Positions 24,722 through 36,240 of a DNA stretch of 64,000 bases are shown here, in pieces. This DNA is from Thunnus maccoyii. Taxonomy: Eukaryota; Chordata; Actinopteri; Scombriformes; Scombridae. Location of the stretch: contig NC_056553.1 in assembly GCF_910596095.1 (NCBI RefSeq), positions 23,260,725 to 23,324,724 of the forward strand. The letters are read 5' to 3'. Within the stretch, counting starts at the first letter, position 1. Each line of letters starts with the position of its first letter. The notes beneath the pieces were generated by a model that worked only from the letters and a program-made list of their open reading frames with translations, was not told where the DNA came from and ran no database searches. A program made the position numbers and the translations under genes.

Positions 24722-25833
24722 GTTTTAGGGATGGGAACCCCTTTGTATCTCAGGCCTGCCATGTGTTCAACAAACCATAGTTTTACAAGCAACTGAAGGA
24801 AGTATGTTAAGGTGGAAAGCAATGACATAAGTAGGGATATAATTTTGTCTATAGCAGAAGTAAAGCCAAAATATAAACCATAACAACATCCACATGTCAG
24901 TTAGCTATGTTGCTAATTTCACCTTTCTTAAGCAGGTGAGAATATGTTTTGAAAGTTTGTTGTCCAGCCCAAAACAAAGCTGCTATCTCCTCATCATGAC
25001 CATACCACAGGGGAGGCCTTCTCTGCAGGCCCTAACATTTTTGAGAGGTGTAATTTTTAGTTCATTAAATATTACAAATTAGTAATTACAATGTTATTGT
25101 TAAAATAATTTAATTAGTTATTAAAATGATGTATGTGATTTTTAGAAATTGTTTTGTTTCGATTTCAGTTACTATCATTACCATAAACCCAGTATTTGGA
25201 GCTGGAGCTGGATGTGTCTGCCTCTGCCTGTGCTTCTCCATACAGCTATCTCCCAGGGCCTGCTGTGTCCTTGGTTGCAGGCTCTGCTCATAGAAAGCAT
25301 ACTTGGACAAATATAGAGTGACAACAAAATTAACCAATCAAAATTTGATTTGCGGTGACTGTCATCATATCAACAAATAAGTGCAGGTGTCTTTGTGCCA
25401 TGGAGCTCGCAGGGCTCACACAGGCAGGCATTGTAGAAAGGAACGAAGGATGGATTTTGTTTTCAAGTGACTGGTGAGTCCTGCTGTATTAATTATCTAT
25501 AGAGTTGATTAAGTTTGTTGTTGGCAATGCTCGACTTTGCTGCTGTGAGATATATGGCCTAATTTCTATCTTTCAGAAAAATTTTCCTCTATTGTTGGCT
25601 GATTGTTGAGCAACATGAGTGAATGTCTACCATTGGAAGACCAGGTAGGCAGTTTTGCTAATGCATGTGTGGGAGAAATAACAAGGTTAGCACAGTTTCA
25701 GCTTGTTGAGCCGGTGCTTTGAGTAGATGAGTTGAGTTAACAGGTGTCGGAAGGTGATTTTGTATTGGACTTATTTTTAATGACATAATTTGCATATTTT
25801 TTCGATTTTAGTTGTTGGTGATGAATGCACTTT

Positions 25834-26617
25834 AGCCCCTTTTACACAGCCCGTTCAAAGCGGGAATACTGCGCCTGTAATCCACCTCACTGTTCTGTAT
25901 AAAAGGTATGGACACGGAGTGGGGGGGCAGAGTTGCTCCACCAATAAGCCGGTTATGGAGGTAGTCACAGAGCCGGATTGACTTTCTGTGTAAAAGGGAC
26001 AGCCAGCACCGTGGGACCGGGAGCTGATGCTGTTGTGTTAGCCTGTATTCAGAACAAATCAGGTGGTGTGGCGTACAGCTTCAGGGTTGAGCGGAGTTGT
26101 GTGGGGATGTGGGCTTGTTTGTGCTTTAGAATGTAACCACTGTGAAACAATCAGAAAATAACATTTTATTGATCTGATTCACCAGCTTCCTCACTATCAT
26201 TACTAGCGCTGCCTCTCTTCATTCACTCTCTAACTCACTCAACCACAGCTGCTCTCTCACTCTCTCTCTCTGTCTCTCTGGTGCTCTCAGCTCCCTCTCT
26301 CTTTTTCTCTCACCTTTTTTTAAAATGAGTCGGGAAGATGACAGAAAAGTCAGAAAAGTCTAACTTAACTTTTAACATTATCAAACGAAGAGAAATGTCC
26401 TCCACTCATCCTAGTCATGTCTTTCTACTCACTAATGGCAGAGTTTACTGTTCTGATCAGTCTTATCTCCGTCACACCTCTGAATCTGGAACGCTGGCAT
26501 GCTATGTAAAAGCACACACGGTGGCAGCTTTACGCCGGCTTTGTGTGGTTCACTGTAAAAAAGCAAAGGCGGATCCTCTTTATGGCTATAATGCAGGCTC
26601 TCTGTATAAAAGAGGCT
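25834..26617. mobile_element. Miniature inverted-repeat DNA element (outer)
   Basis: The left end AGCCCCTTTTACACAGCCCG and the right end GGCTCTCTGTATAAAAGAGGCT are imperfect inverted repeats. The 'CCCCTTTTACAC' type of end is common among fish nonautonomous DNA transposons. It has no transposase. Its middle was split by a second element at 26041-26465. The superfamily cannot be fixed, since no clear target duplication is visible. Confidence 0.5.
26041..26465. mobile_element. Second miniature element nested in the first (partial)
   Basis: The left end GCCTGTATTCAGAACAAATC matches the ends of the fuller copy at 53400-53950. The interior (for example AATGTCCTCC and CTGATCAGTC) matches that copy in inverted order. 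The far end is missing or merged with the host element. No coding sequence is seen. Confidence 0.6.
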
Positions 26618-27985
26618 TGTTTGTGTGTAACCACTGAAGGCCCAGTGCAAGACCCCATGGTCCACTACTGCCATGCCATCATGACATACGTAAATGTGGA
26701 CAGAATAGTTATGTTTAGCTCAGGTGTTGGAAGAGATGGATCCCTACAGAAAAGCATGCCGTTCCTTCCTTGTATATAAAGTAAAGACTTTTTGTCAACT
26801 ATTTGAGCTTGATTCTCCAGTGATTTTTAAGGTTTTATTAAGGTTTCATTTAGGTTTCATTAAGGTTCATTTACAATCTAGTTTGGGAGACCTTCTGTCC
26901 TCTAGTGGTCAGAAGTTGATAAATGACACTTTACATTTAAAGTTAATGTGCCAAGGGGTACAGGGTCCTGGTTGTGGTTATGGTTAAATAATCTAATAAT
27001 CAGCATCTGCCATAATCCTATTTTCTAAGTATTAACACCTGTGCCTGTACCTGTGCCTTAACAAAGTGAAGGGCAAGGGACCCATAGTTACTTTATCCTT
27101 ACATGGTTGAGCAAATTTTAAAACTCTTCGTAAAGGACTTTTGGATGTTATACAAAAAGTGTCTTGCTCTGTATTTTTGCCATACAGCCTAAACTCTCAT
27201 TTTTAATGGCTATCTGTATCTCTGACAGCTTTTCATGACTATACTTAATTTGGATCCTCACTAAAATGTCAGTATAGTATGTAAAAAAATAAAAAAAAGT
27301 TTTAGTCCTCCTCAAGGCTGATTAAGTGTAAGAATTTACGTTATGATAATACACCAGACAGTGGAGCTTTAGCTGCATCCAAATAAAACAACGAATCAAG
27401 CATCCATAATCATTGCCCAGTCATTTTCAATGCTTGTAAAAATATCTGCTCTGATTTTTGGTTTGGTTAGTTTAATCTTGTGTTGTTTATGTGTTTTTTT
27501 TAGTTGTGTTTATAACGAATCATGTCCTTTTACAAAGACAGTTAATGATGTTTTACAGTAATGATTCATTCTTTGTCAAGTTGGTCAAGTTTTATATAAA
27601 GCACATTTTACTTGGAAATAAAACCGTGAAAAAAGGGAATTAAAAGCTTAATGGTTTGCTGGGTTTTGTTTGGCTTGTGTGTTTGCCTAAATCTAAACTA
27701 TTTGATTAAATCAACCCTTTTAAATCATCAGGCTACATGTTTCTTTTCTTCACATCACACATATTTCCAGAATATATGTACATACCTTTTCAAATATCCC
27801 TTTTACTGAAAACATTCTTTTCAGAAAGCAACTGTCAGGGATTTGAGTAGAAGTTCAAATACATGTTTCTCATATCCATGTTCAGAAGAGGACAAGACCA
27901 CCTGATTACATTGCTGATCTGGACAGTTTCCTCCACATAACCAAGAATTGAAGTTCAGAGCTAAAAATGTTGTCATGAAGAGAAC

Positions 27986-30479
27986 GATTACAAAAGGATT
28001 ACAGGGTCACTTCCCCCGCATTACAAAAAAATACTGCTCATGCTTTCTCACTACCAGTTTTAATTTTACTCGTCAAAGTTTTTGACTTTAGTCCAGACTG
28101 AAATAACTATCAGCAAGTATTGGATAAGTTGCCGTGGAGTTATGTACAAATATTCCTTTTCCCCACATAATGAATCCTACTGACTTTGCTGATCCATTGA
28201 CTTTTCATTTAGCACCAAATACTGGCAAAACTGCTGACATTCCCATCATCCTCAGTTCAGTCTCCAGCTATCTGTGATCAAATATACTATGTTTTAACAC
28301 ATCCAAATTCACAATATAGTTGTTCAAATTTAGAAAGGTTTCTCTTTCTTTTGTCAGATAAATACAGGAAGTAGTGTGAAATTTGATATCAGCACATAAC
28401 TACTCACCCAACAGTCATAAAGCTGTTGCACTGCAGATAAAATCATTATCTTATGATCACTACATCATCACAGAGAACGTTAGAGGAGAGTGATGTGGAA
28501 ATTCATGATGAATTCACAGAAAGCGAGTTGTCTTTCAGAGTTGCAATATCCAGAGTTAACATTTGCAAATGCAGATCTCCCAGTTTGCTAGGCTGAAGAG
28601 ATACTGAATGAAGTTCAGTGTCAGTATTTGTACATGCATCTGTGTGCATCACAATCATCCAATATTTGTCACCCTAACAGGTATTTCTAATTAATTCATC
28701 GTATCTTTAGGGAGTTAATTTCGTTTGAAGGCCAAATCCTTATCTGCTTTTCCTCCCTGTACTTTCCCTCTCTGTCTACGTCTAATGTGAAGCAAAAATT
28801 ACAGTGACCAAGTTCCACAGCTCGCCTTTGATGGCACCTGTTGGGAAAAAGAGACAGGAAATCTTACAATGTGCTTTTGGGTATAAAGGCAGCATAACAT
28901 TATCTTAAGACAATAACATACAGGTATAAGTATCCATTTCCCTCCCCCCTTATAACATTCCATGCTAACATTAAATCTTCAATTATCTACCCTGCGTCCT
29001 GTGAGCTCCGTCCAACCCAACAATCGGTCAAGTCCAAAGGTTCCTCAAAAGAAAAGACTCCTGACAGAGGTCACAGGCCAAACCTCCCTCCTCCCAATTG
29101 ACATGAGAACGGTAAAAGACTACTGTGTGTAACTACTCTATTAGTGCCATGAGACTAAAACCTCAAAGGCTTGAAGAGGGAAAAAATCTCTAGAGGTACT
29201 CTGACATCTACAGATGTTTCTCATCTCATTTGTGTGCTTTACCGCCGTGTTACCACGGTGCTGCCGCAGTGGTAAAAGAGGGGGCTGTACTTGGGCTGCA
29301 CTAGATGACTGTAGATGCTAGGTGGCAGCAGAATCCTGCTGACAGGATTTTAAGATAATACCCCCTCCAACCACAATGTAGTTGCAATGGCAGTGAGGCG
29401 CTGTCCATATTTCCCCTCGATAACTCCGCTGGAAGTGAAGCGACTGCAGAAGAGACTGACCGCCTGCAGTGAGCTATCTTTTTGTAGCTTAGTACCACAC
29501 ATATTGGACTTGTGTGTGGCAATCATCAGACATCATCAACACTCAGTTAATCTGAGGTTCAGGAAGAAGTCATGTTCAGGGTAATTTTTGTGATCAGTAA
29601 ATTGTTATTTTCAGCTGAACTGGTTTTATGTTCCCTCACCTCAACAGTGAAGCTCCAAAACGATCTGAGACAAATGTAGATGTGAATGTTTATTAGACAT
29701 GTGTGGAGGGTCTGTCATTTTTAAACTTTTTGTCAAAAACAGCAGCATTACAATGATTTGTCCCCACAGAGGTTACAGTCCTGCTTAAAAGCTGAGAAGA
29801 TTAAACCTGAATGACTCCAAGGTGAGGATTAGGATTCCTTTCAGCGGCCAGGTGTGTTGAGAACAAGTTTCTATCAGAAGCCGATCTCCTAGAAATATGT
29901 GAAATGTCCACAACCTCTTAAGATGCATTACAGTTATGTACAAATATTCCTTTTCCCCACATAATGAATCCTACTGACTTTGCTGATCCATTGACTTTTC
30001 ATTTAGCGCCATCAGCTGTTTAAACCAAATACTGGCAACACTGCTGACATTCCCATCATCCTTAGTTCAGTCTCCAGCTATCTGTGATCATATATACTGT
30101 GTTTTAACACAGCCAAATTCACAATATAGATGTTCAAATTTAGAAAGGTTTCTCTTTCTTTTGTCAGATAAATACAGGAAGTAGTGTGAAATTTGATATC
30201 AGCACATAACCACTCACCCAATAGTCATTGGGTCATTGCCATCTGTTGCACTGCAGATAAAATCATTATCTTATGATCATTACATCATCACAGAGAACGT
30301 TATAGGAGAGTGATGTGGAAATTCATGATGAATTCACAGAAAGCGAGTTGTCTTTCAGAGTTGCAATATCCAGAGTTCACATTTGCAAATGCAGATCTCC
30401 CAGTGTGCTAGGCTGAAGAGATACTGAATGAAGTTCAGTGTCAGTATTTGTTAATGTGTGTCAGTATTTGTTGATGTGT
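27986..30479. repeat. Repeated noncoding blocks behind receptor B
   Basis: 28139-28632 and 29933-30451 are direct repeats of each other, starting near GTTATGTACAAATATTCCTT. A third copy is at about 42360-42900. A following block at about 28490-28920 has a diverged relative at 45975-46430. 29230-29900 shows nothing recognisable. There is no gene. Confidence 0.6.
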
Positions 30480-30775
30480 TAAAATTACATGCTGGTACCA
30501 TGGAAACAATGTCAGTGGAAAGTCAATTAGGATCCTTTGTCGTGGTAAACACATGAATGCCCTGGTTCAACAATGTCACACCATGGACAGTGGTTAATAT
30601 TGTTTTCTAGTTTAGAAAACTTTGATTGTTATTTTTATTGTCATTTGGCTGAATTTATTATAGTGCCTGAGTTACAATTATTTGTTCTCTAAAAACATTG
30701 TACTGTGTGTGATAAAACTGTCATTTTTATGTTTGAAGGAATGCCAGAGCTTCAGCTGTGTCAAATACGGTAGAT
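30480..30775. repeat. 3'-flank module fragment of the receptor unit
   Basis: Matches the end of 9229-9830, for example GAATGCCAGAGCTTCAGCTG near 30740. It is another sign that unit pieces were copied without a gene. Confidence 0.6.
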
Positions 30776-30789
30776 GCAGTGTTTCCCCT

Positions 30790-31160
30790 ATATTCATTAG
30801 TGTACAGGAACATCTGCACTGAGTATGGGCTGGAAGTCCCGAGGTCGGAATGGAAGACACCTCCTAAGGCAGTTGAGAATGACCGTAGTGATAGACGTAG
30901 CAATCCCAAGCAACAGCAACATCAGGAAGAAGGAACACGAGAAGCTTAAAAATACCAAGGAGCTAGAAAAGATGTGGAGAGTAAAGGCAACAGTGGTGCC
31001 AGTGGTAATTGGAGTGCTGGGGGCTGTGACCCACAAACTAGGAGAGTGGCTCCAGCAAATTCCAGGTACAACATCTGAGGTCTCTGTCCAGAAGAGTGCA
31101 GTCCTAGGAACAGCTAAGACACTGCACAGAACCCTCAAACTCCCAGGCCTCTGGTAGAGG
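30790..31160 (+). mobile_element. Non-LTR retrotransposon C-terminal remnant
   Basis: Frames read NICTEYGLEVPRSEWKTPPK, then VIDVAIPSNSNIRKKEHEKL and EWLQQIPGTTSEVSVQKSAV, and end KLPGLW with a stop. This is the highly recurrent C-terminus of a fish non-LTR polyprotein. The pieces are in different frames, with a gap between the first two. The clade (R2-like or other) is not certain. It is followed by a C-rich/G-rich inverted repeat at 31188-31212 and an (AT)n run. Confidence 0.6.
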
Positions 31161-31267
31161 ACCTGAGCTTGAGGAAGACACACCACCACCACCCCCCATA
31201 GGAGGGGGGTGAGAGGGGGATTTTTTTATATACCCCCCCCCTTTCCCTATATATATATATATATATA

Positions 31268-31707
31268 CATACGTGTATGTCACTGTGGATGTAACCTGTA
31301 CAGATCTGGGCGTTTTGAATGAATGATAAATATTCTGATGACATTGTGCAAGTTTTACTAGTTCATCACAAGTGACATTATCAGTGAGAAACAAATTTCT
31401 TCATCTTTATTAGGAAAACGTTGAGACAGAAGCACAGACTGTAATAAACCACACCCAAAGTAGTAGAACATACTAGTATATAAATCAAACATATACTTAT
31501 AACTATGATAGCATAGGAAGAATAAATCATAGATTTAATGCTGAAGACACCAAAAAGTATATATTTATTGTATACTACTATAATCAGAGTGAATTCAATA
31601 CTGAGAGACAAAAAGACATCACAAGGAATATTAAACAGAACATTTAGTGTTGCCTCTTTAAACTGTTGTTTCTGTAAAAAGAACATTTAACAACCTGGAT
31701 ATATATA
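31268..31707. repeat. Unit flank shared with 14205-14700
   Basis: Close match to 14205-14700 in the same orientation, e.g. AATAAACCACACCCAAAGTA. No coding sequence. It links the region upstream of C with the gene-less unit near 13-15 kb. Confidence 0.65.
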
Positions 31708-31709
31708 TA

Positions 31710-32250
31710 AAAAGTGCTATGCAAAGGTTTTAGGCACTAAAATTAAAGTAAGAATGCTTACAAAAATATTGCTATAAATTGTTTTGATTTATCTATTAAC
31801 TTCTTACAAAGTTGAGTAAACAGCAGAAACCTAAATTAAATCAATATTTTCTGTGAGCAGTTTTGCCTTTAAAACAGTAACAGTTCTCCTCAGTACACTT
31901 TAACAGTTTTTCATGGTAACTTGCAGGTAGGTTGTTGTAACCATCCTGGAGAAAGAATGTTCTTCTGTGGATTTATTATTCAGGCCATCTCAGGTGCTTC
32001 TTCATGTAATCCCAGATTGACTCCATGATGTTGAGATCAGGGCTCTGTGGGGGCCATACCATACCATCTGTTGCAGGACTCATCATTCTTCTTGTTGCTG
32101 AAAATAGTTCTTTATGACTCTAGCTGTATGCTTGGGGTCATTGTCATGTCATGAATAAAATTGGGGCCGATCAGACACCTCCCTGATGGTATGCATAATG
32201 GATAAGAATCTAAACATCTAGGGTGCCTAAAATTTTTGCACAATACTGTA
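31710..32250 (-). mobile_element. Tc1-like element remnant with terminal inverted repeats
   Basis: Left end GCAAAGGTTTTAGGCAC and right end GTGCCTAAAATTTTTGC are inverted, with outer (TA)-rich flanks. On the minus strand it encodes part of a Tc1-type transposase, WPPQSPDLNIMESIWDYMKK, containing the final acidic block of the DDE/D site. It is too short (about 540 bases) to code for the whole enzyme, so it is a nonautonomous derivative. Confidence 0.75.
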
Positions 32251-32727
32251 TATAAACTTAGCACAAAACGTAAGGAAATTCGTGTTTGGTAGATTATTTC
32301 TTTGTTGTAACAATGCTTCTTGGCAATAAATCTTATACTGTTGGAAAACCTGTTCATTTCCCTTTTAAATGGTGTCACATTTTTAAGGAACATGCATTTG
32401 TGGGATGAGCAGCAGAGCTGAGTATGTGAGTTGTGCCCATGAAAAATTTGCCAAATCTTCTCTGCCAATGCCAAACAGCTTATTTTGCTGTTGCTATTGA
32501 CTCTTGTTTTGAGCTTCTGGTACCCCCAGGTGCTGCCAATCAGGTGTCTGATTGGCACCTGATTGGCAGTGAGCATGCCTGTGAGCATGGGCCCTGCTAC
32601 GGTGGTCAGTAGGTGTCTGCTCCAAGAATCGGCATGCCACGTTTGATCTGGATAGGGCCCATGCAGAAAAAAAAGGATATACCAAGTAGTAAAACAGGTT
32701 AAAACATATAAATGAAAGACAGATGAA
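32251..32727. other. Unassigned repeat-like stretch
   Basis: A short palindromic part (CAGGTGTCTGATTGGCACCTGATTGGCA, about 32540-32567) lies inside otherwise unassigned sequence. A long minus-strand frame crosses it but resembles no protein I know. It may belong to a DNA transposon, but no ends are recognised. Confidence 0.35.
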
Positions 32728-35145
32728 TAAGGCAAGACAAGGCAAGTTTATTTGTATAACACATTTCAACAACAAGGCAATTCAAAGTGCTTTACATAGA
32801 GCATAAAAGGCATTAAAACAGAATATAAAAGCAACACAAGTAAAAAGACATATAAAAACAATTCAAAAGTGTTAAATTTGGAAATAAAAAGAAGCTAAAA
32901 AGGGAATAAGACAGATAAAACAAGAGAATAAAAGTAACAGTGCAGTGTAAAATATTAACCCTTAATGTGGTTTAATGAAAGGCAGTGACAAACAGAAAAG
33001 TCTTCAGCTGCGATTTAAAAGAACTGAGAGTCTACAGTTTTCTGGGAGTTTGTTCCAGATATGTGGAGCATAAAAACCGAAAGCTGCCTAACCATGTTTA
33101 GTTTTTACTCTGGGGACAGAAAGCAGACCTGTCCCAGATGACCTGAGAGGTCTAGATGGTTCATAATGTAGCAGCAGATCAGAAATGTATTTTGGCCCTA
33201 AACCATTTAGTGCTTTATAAACCAACAGCAATATCTTAAAGTCAATTCTTTGACAGACAGGAAGCCCGTGTAAAGATCTGAGAACTGGAGTGATATGATT
33301 CACTTTCTTGGTCTTAGTGAGGACTCAAGCAGCAGCATTCTGAATCAGCTGCAGCTGTCTGATTGATTTTTTAGGGAGACCTGTGAAGACAGCATTACAG
33401 TAGTCAAGTCTACTGAAGATAAATGCATGGACAAGTTTTTCCAAATCCTGCTGAGACATAAGTCCTTTAATTCTTGATATATTCTTCAGGTGATAGTAGG
33501 CTGACTTTGTAATTGTCTTAATGTGGCTGTTGAAATTCAGGTCTGAGTCCATGACTACACCAAGATTTCTGGCTTGGTTTGTGGTTTTTAACATTACTGA
33601 TTGAAGCTGAGTACTGACTTTTAAACGTTCTTCCTTGGCTCCAAAAACAATTACTTTAGTTTTGTCTTTGTTTAACTGAAGAAAATTCTGGCACATCCAA
33701 TCATTGATTTGTTCAATGCACTTACTCAGTGCTTGTATTGGACCATAGTGCTGGTGATATGGTTATGTAAATTTGTGTGTCATCCGCATAACTGTGGTAG
33801 CATATTTTATAGTTTCCCATAATCTGAGCTAGTGGGAGCATGTAGATGTTGAACAGAAGAAGCCCCAGAATGGAGCCTTGGGGAACTCGGATGTGTAATT
33901 ACCTATAGACACAAAGTAGTCCCTGTCCTTTAAGTAGGATTCAAACCAGTTTAGCACTGTGCCAGAAAGTCCTAACCAGTTTTCCAGTCTGTCTAGTTAT
34001 ATGTTGTGGTTGACCGTGTTAAATGTGGCACTGAGATCTAGTAATACTAATACTGTAATTCTGCCACTGTCGGTGTTTAAGTGTATGTCATTGAAGACTT
34101 TAACAAGAGCAGTCTAAGTGGTGTGGTGTGGTCGAAATCCTGACTGGAAGGCATCAAAACAGTTGTTTAGTGCCACAAAGTTGTCCAGTTGTTGAAAAAC
34201 AGCTTTTTCAATGATCTTGTTAAAAATGGGGGGTTTGATATGGGCTTATAGTTGCTCATAAGTGAAGTGTGAGTGTTCTTTTTTAAGAGTGGCTTGATGA
34301 CGACAGTTTTCAGGGCTTGTGGGAAGACACCTGAGAGAAGAGATGTGTTGACAATCTGTAGAATATCTGAGGCCATGCAATTTGAAACAGTTTTGAAAAG
34401 CCTGTAGGCAGAATATCAAGGCCCAAGAGCAGGATTTCAGATGTTGTATAATGTCCTCCAGGTTTTTATGGTTGATCGGATGGAATTGTGTCATACTCCT
34501 CAAATTGATTTTAAGTGGACACAGGGACAACGCATATCCTGCACCTGATATGGAGGCACTGACTGTTTGTCTTATTTTCTGAATTTTGTCAGTGAAGAAT
34601 GAGGCAAATTCATTGCAGGCCTTGGTGGATAGAAGTTCAGAGGCTACTGACACAGGAGGATTTGTTAGCCTGTTGACAGTATCAAATAAGGCACGTGCAT
34701 TATTATTATTTTTGGCAATGATGTCAGAGAAGAAGGACCGCCTTGCATTCCTTAGTTCCAAATTATAAATGTGTATTCTCTCTTTATAGATGTCATAATG
34801 AACCTGGAGATTTGTTTTTCGCCACCTGCGTTCAGCTTTTCGACACTCTCTTTTTTCCATTCTGACCAGTGTGGCATTTCTCCATGGAGATCTCTTCTTA
34901 CCAGAGACAGCCTTCACCTTAGTAGGTGCAATGGCATCAATAACATTTGTAATTTTAGAACTGAAATTATTTACAAGCTCATTGATCGAAACCCAAGAGA
35001 GGGCGGGTATGACAGAGAAGGCCTGAATAAATATTTCACTGGTGTTTTCAGTGATATACCATTTTGTGATTACCTCTGTTTGGACATTTGTGTGCACGGA
35101 GATAGCACTCTCAAAGAAAACACAGGAATGATCAGAGGGAGCAAC
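32728..35145 (-). mobile_element. L2-type LINE, 5'-truncated
   Basis: On the minus strand the order is: end of the endonuclease/linker (KKRSPWRNATLVRMEKRECR), linker and early polymerase (SNYKPISN), late polymerase (FLQLNKDKTKVIVFGAKEER, SRLDYCNAVFTGLPKKSIRQ), the C-terminal HITPVLRSLHGLPV...YEPSRPLRSSGTG block, and a 3' UTR ending near GGCAAGTTTATTTGTATAAC. Several frameshifts and stops separate the blocks, so it is dead. It starts abruptly at 35145, inside another L2. Confidence 0.85.
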
Positions 35146-35795
35146 ATCAATTCTGAAACAGACAGGCAGCCAGTGCAGAGACTTTAAAATTGGTGTAATG
35201 TGTGCTTCCAGCTGAGTTCTGAAGCAATTGTAGTTGTGATATATTTTTCTTAGGGAGACCAGAAAGCAGAGCATTACAATAGTTAACCCTACATAAAAGC
35301 GTGCAGTGGTGTCTCAGTATTAGCTTGAGAGAGGAACGGTTGCACTCTGGCAATGTTTTTTTAAATGATAAAATGCATTCTTAGTGATATTTCTAATGTG
35401 GGGTTCAAAACTGAGATCTGAGTCAAAGATGACTCCTAAGTTTTTCACCTGTTGACAGGGCTTTAATGCCGGTCCTTGCAGTTTCACATTGAGTTTCTCT
35501 CTCTGAGCTTCAGTGCCAGTGACCGAGACTTCAGTTTTGTCCTGGTTGAGCTGTAAAAAATTCTCTGCCATCCATAATTTGATATTTAGAATACAGTTGA
35601 AAAGGGCAAGCTGTGTGTCACCAGCATAGCTATGGAAATTGATGCCTTGCCTCCTGATGATGTTTCCAAGTGGCAACATATAAACTTTAAAAAAAGAAGG
35701 ACCTAAAATTGAATCTTGTGGAACACCACAATTCATTTTATAGCTATTAGATGAACATTCATTAATACTTACAAAAACCTCTCCATCGGTAAGAT
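35146..35795 (-). mobile_element. Second L2-type LINE fragment, upstream of receptor C
   Basis: The minus strand carries polymerase parts: GVPQDSILGPSFF, YAGDTQLALF (the YADD position), NFLQLNQDKTEVSVTGTEAQ, KNLGVIFDSDLSFEPHIRNI, then YCNALLSGLPKKNISQLQLL and LKSLHWLPVCFRID. It is interrupted at that point by the L2 below it. Frames are broken. Its upper border abuts the CA tract next to receptor C's promoter. Confidence 0.85.
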
Positions 35796-35849
35796 AACAA
35801 ACACACACACACACAGACACACACAGACACAGACACACACACACACACA
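35796..35849. repeat. (CA)n-type tract between L2 and promoter C
   Basis: Imperfect CACA/CAGACA repeats occupy the position of the shorter CA tract at about 2850-2876 in copy A. The L2 junction is at this tract. Confidence 0.85.
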
Positions 35850-35961
35850 CTGGTACTTCCTTCCCCTAGCTGGCTGACTTATTATTGAGTTGAGCTGTGA
35901 GTCAGACAGTTCTGGTCCTCAGAGTCAGACAACAAGGAGAAGCTCCTCTGCTGGCCAGGTG
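35850..35961 (+). promoter_or_regulatory. Candidate promoter and 5' noncoding exon of receptor C
   Basis: Shares CTGGTACTTCCTTCCCC (ETS/PU.1-type site on the reverse strand) and the exon with receptor A; donor GTAAGT follows at 35962. The TATATGG of copy A reads TTATTATT here, and about ten bases after it are missing. Only about 110 bases of ancestral upstream sequence remain before the CA tract and the L2. Any distal control elements would be new or lost. Confidence 0.6.
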
Positions 35962-36240
35962 GTAAGTCGGCTCAGCTCAGCCTGATCCTCACTCCCACAA
36001 ACATCTGATTTGAGCTCCTTGGAGGTTCAGTTAAAGGGATTGTTTTCTAGCTCTCCTTATTTGCATGCTTTACAGAGGCAATTTAATAGCTCTTATATAC
36101 TACTATACATTTTCAAAAGTTTGGTAATACTACAATTTTAATTTCAAACTGACTGCATCGTTGCATCATATTGTGAATGCTGTGTATGACGGTTGTATTT
36201 GTGTTTCTGACAGATTTCCCTGCTAACATTTGAGGAAAAG

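Larger units (their letters stand above)
24722..27985 (+). other. 3' flank of receptor B with inserted elements
   Basis: Matches the flanks of A and C at 24722-25015 and again at 26660-27985. The middle part (about 25016-26655) is extra and holds a nested pair of miniature elements plus sequence I cannot assign. An AATAAA shared with A and C lies near 27616. No gene is seen. Confidence 0.6.

Noticed and set aside
28490-28920. Possible chemokine ligand exon on the minus strand near the receptors
   Set aside because: No conserved cysteine pattern, and the related copy at 45975-46430 has stops in the corresponding frame.
31188-31212. C-rich/G-rich inverted repeat as a terminator or structured RNA
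   Set aside because: It sits right after the end of a LINE fragment, beside an (AT)n run, and is most simply low-complexity tail sequence.
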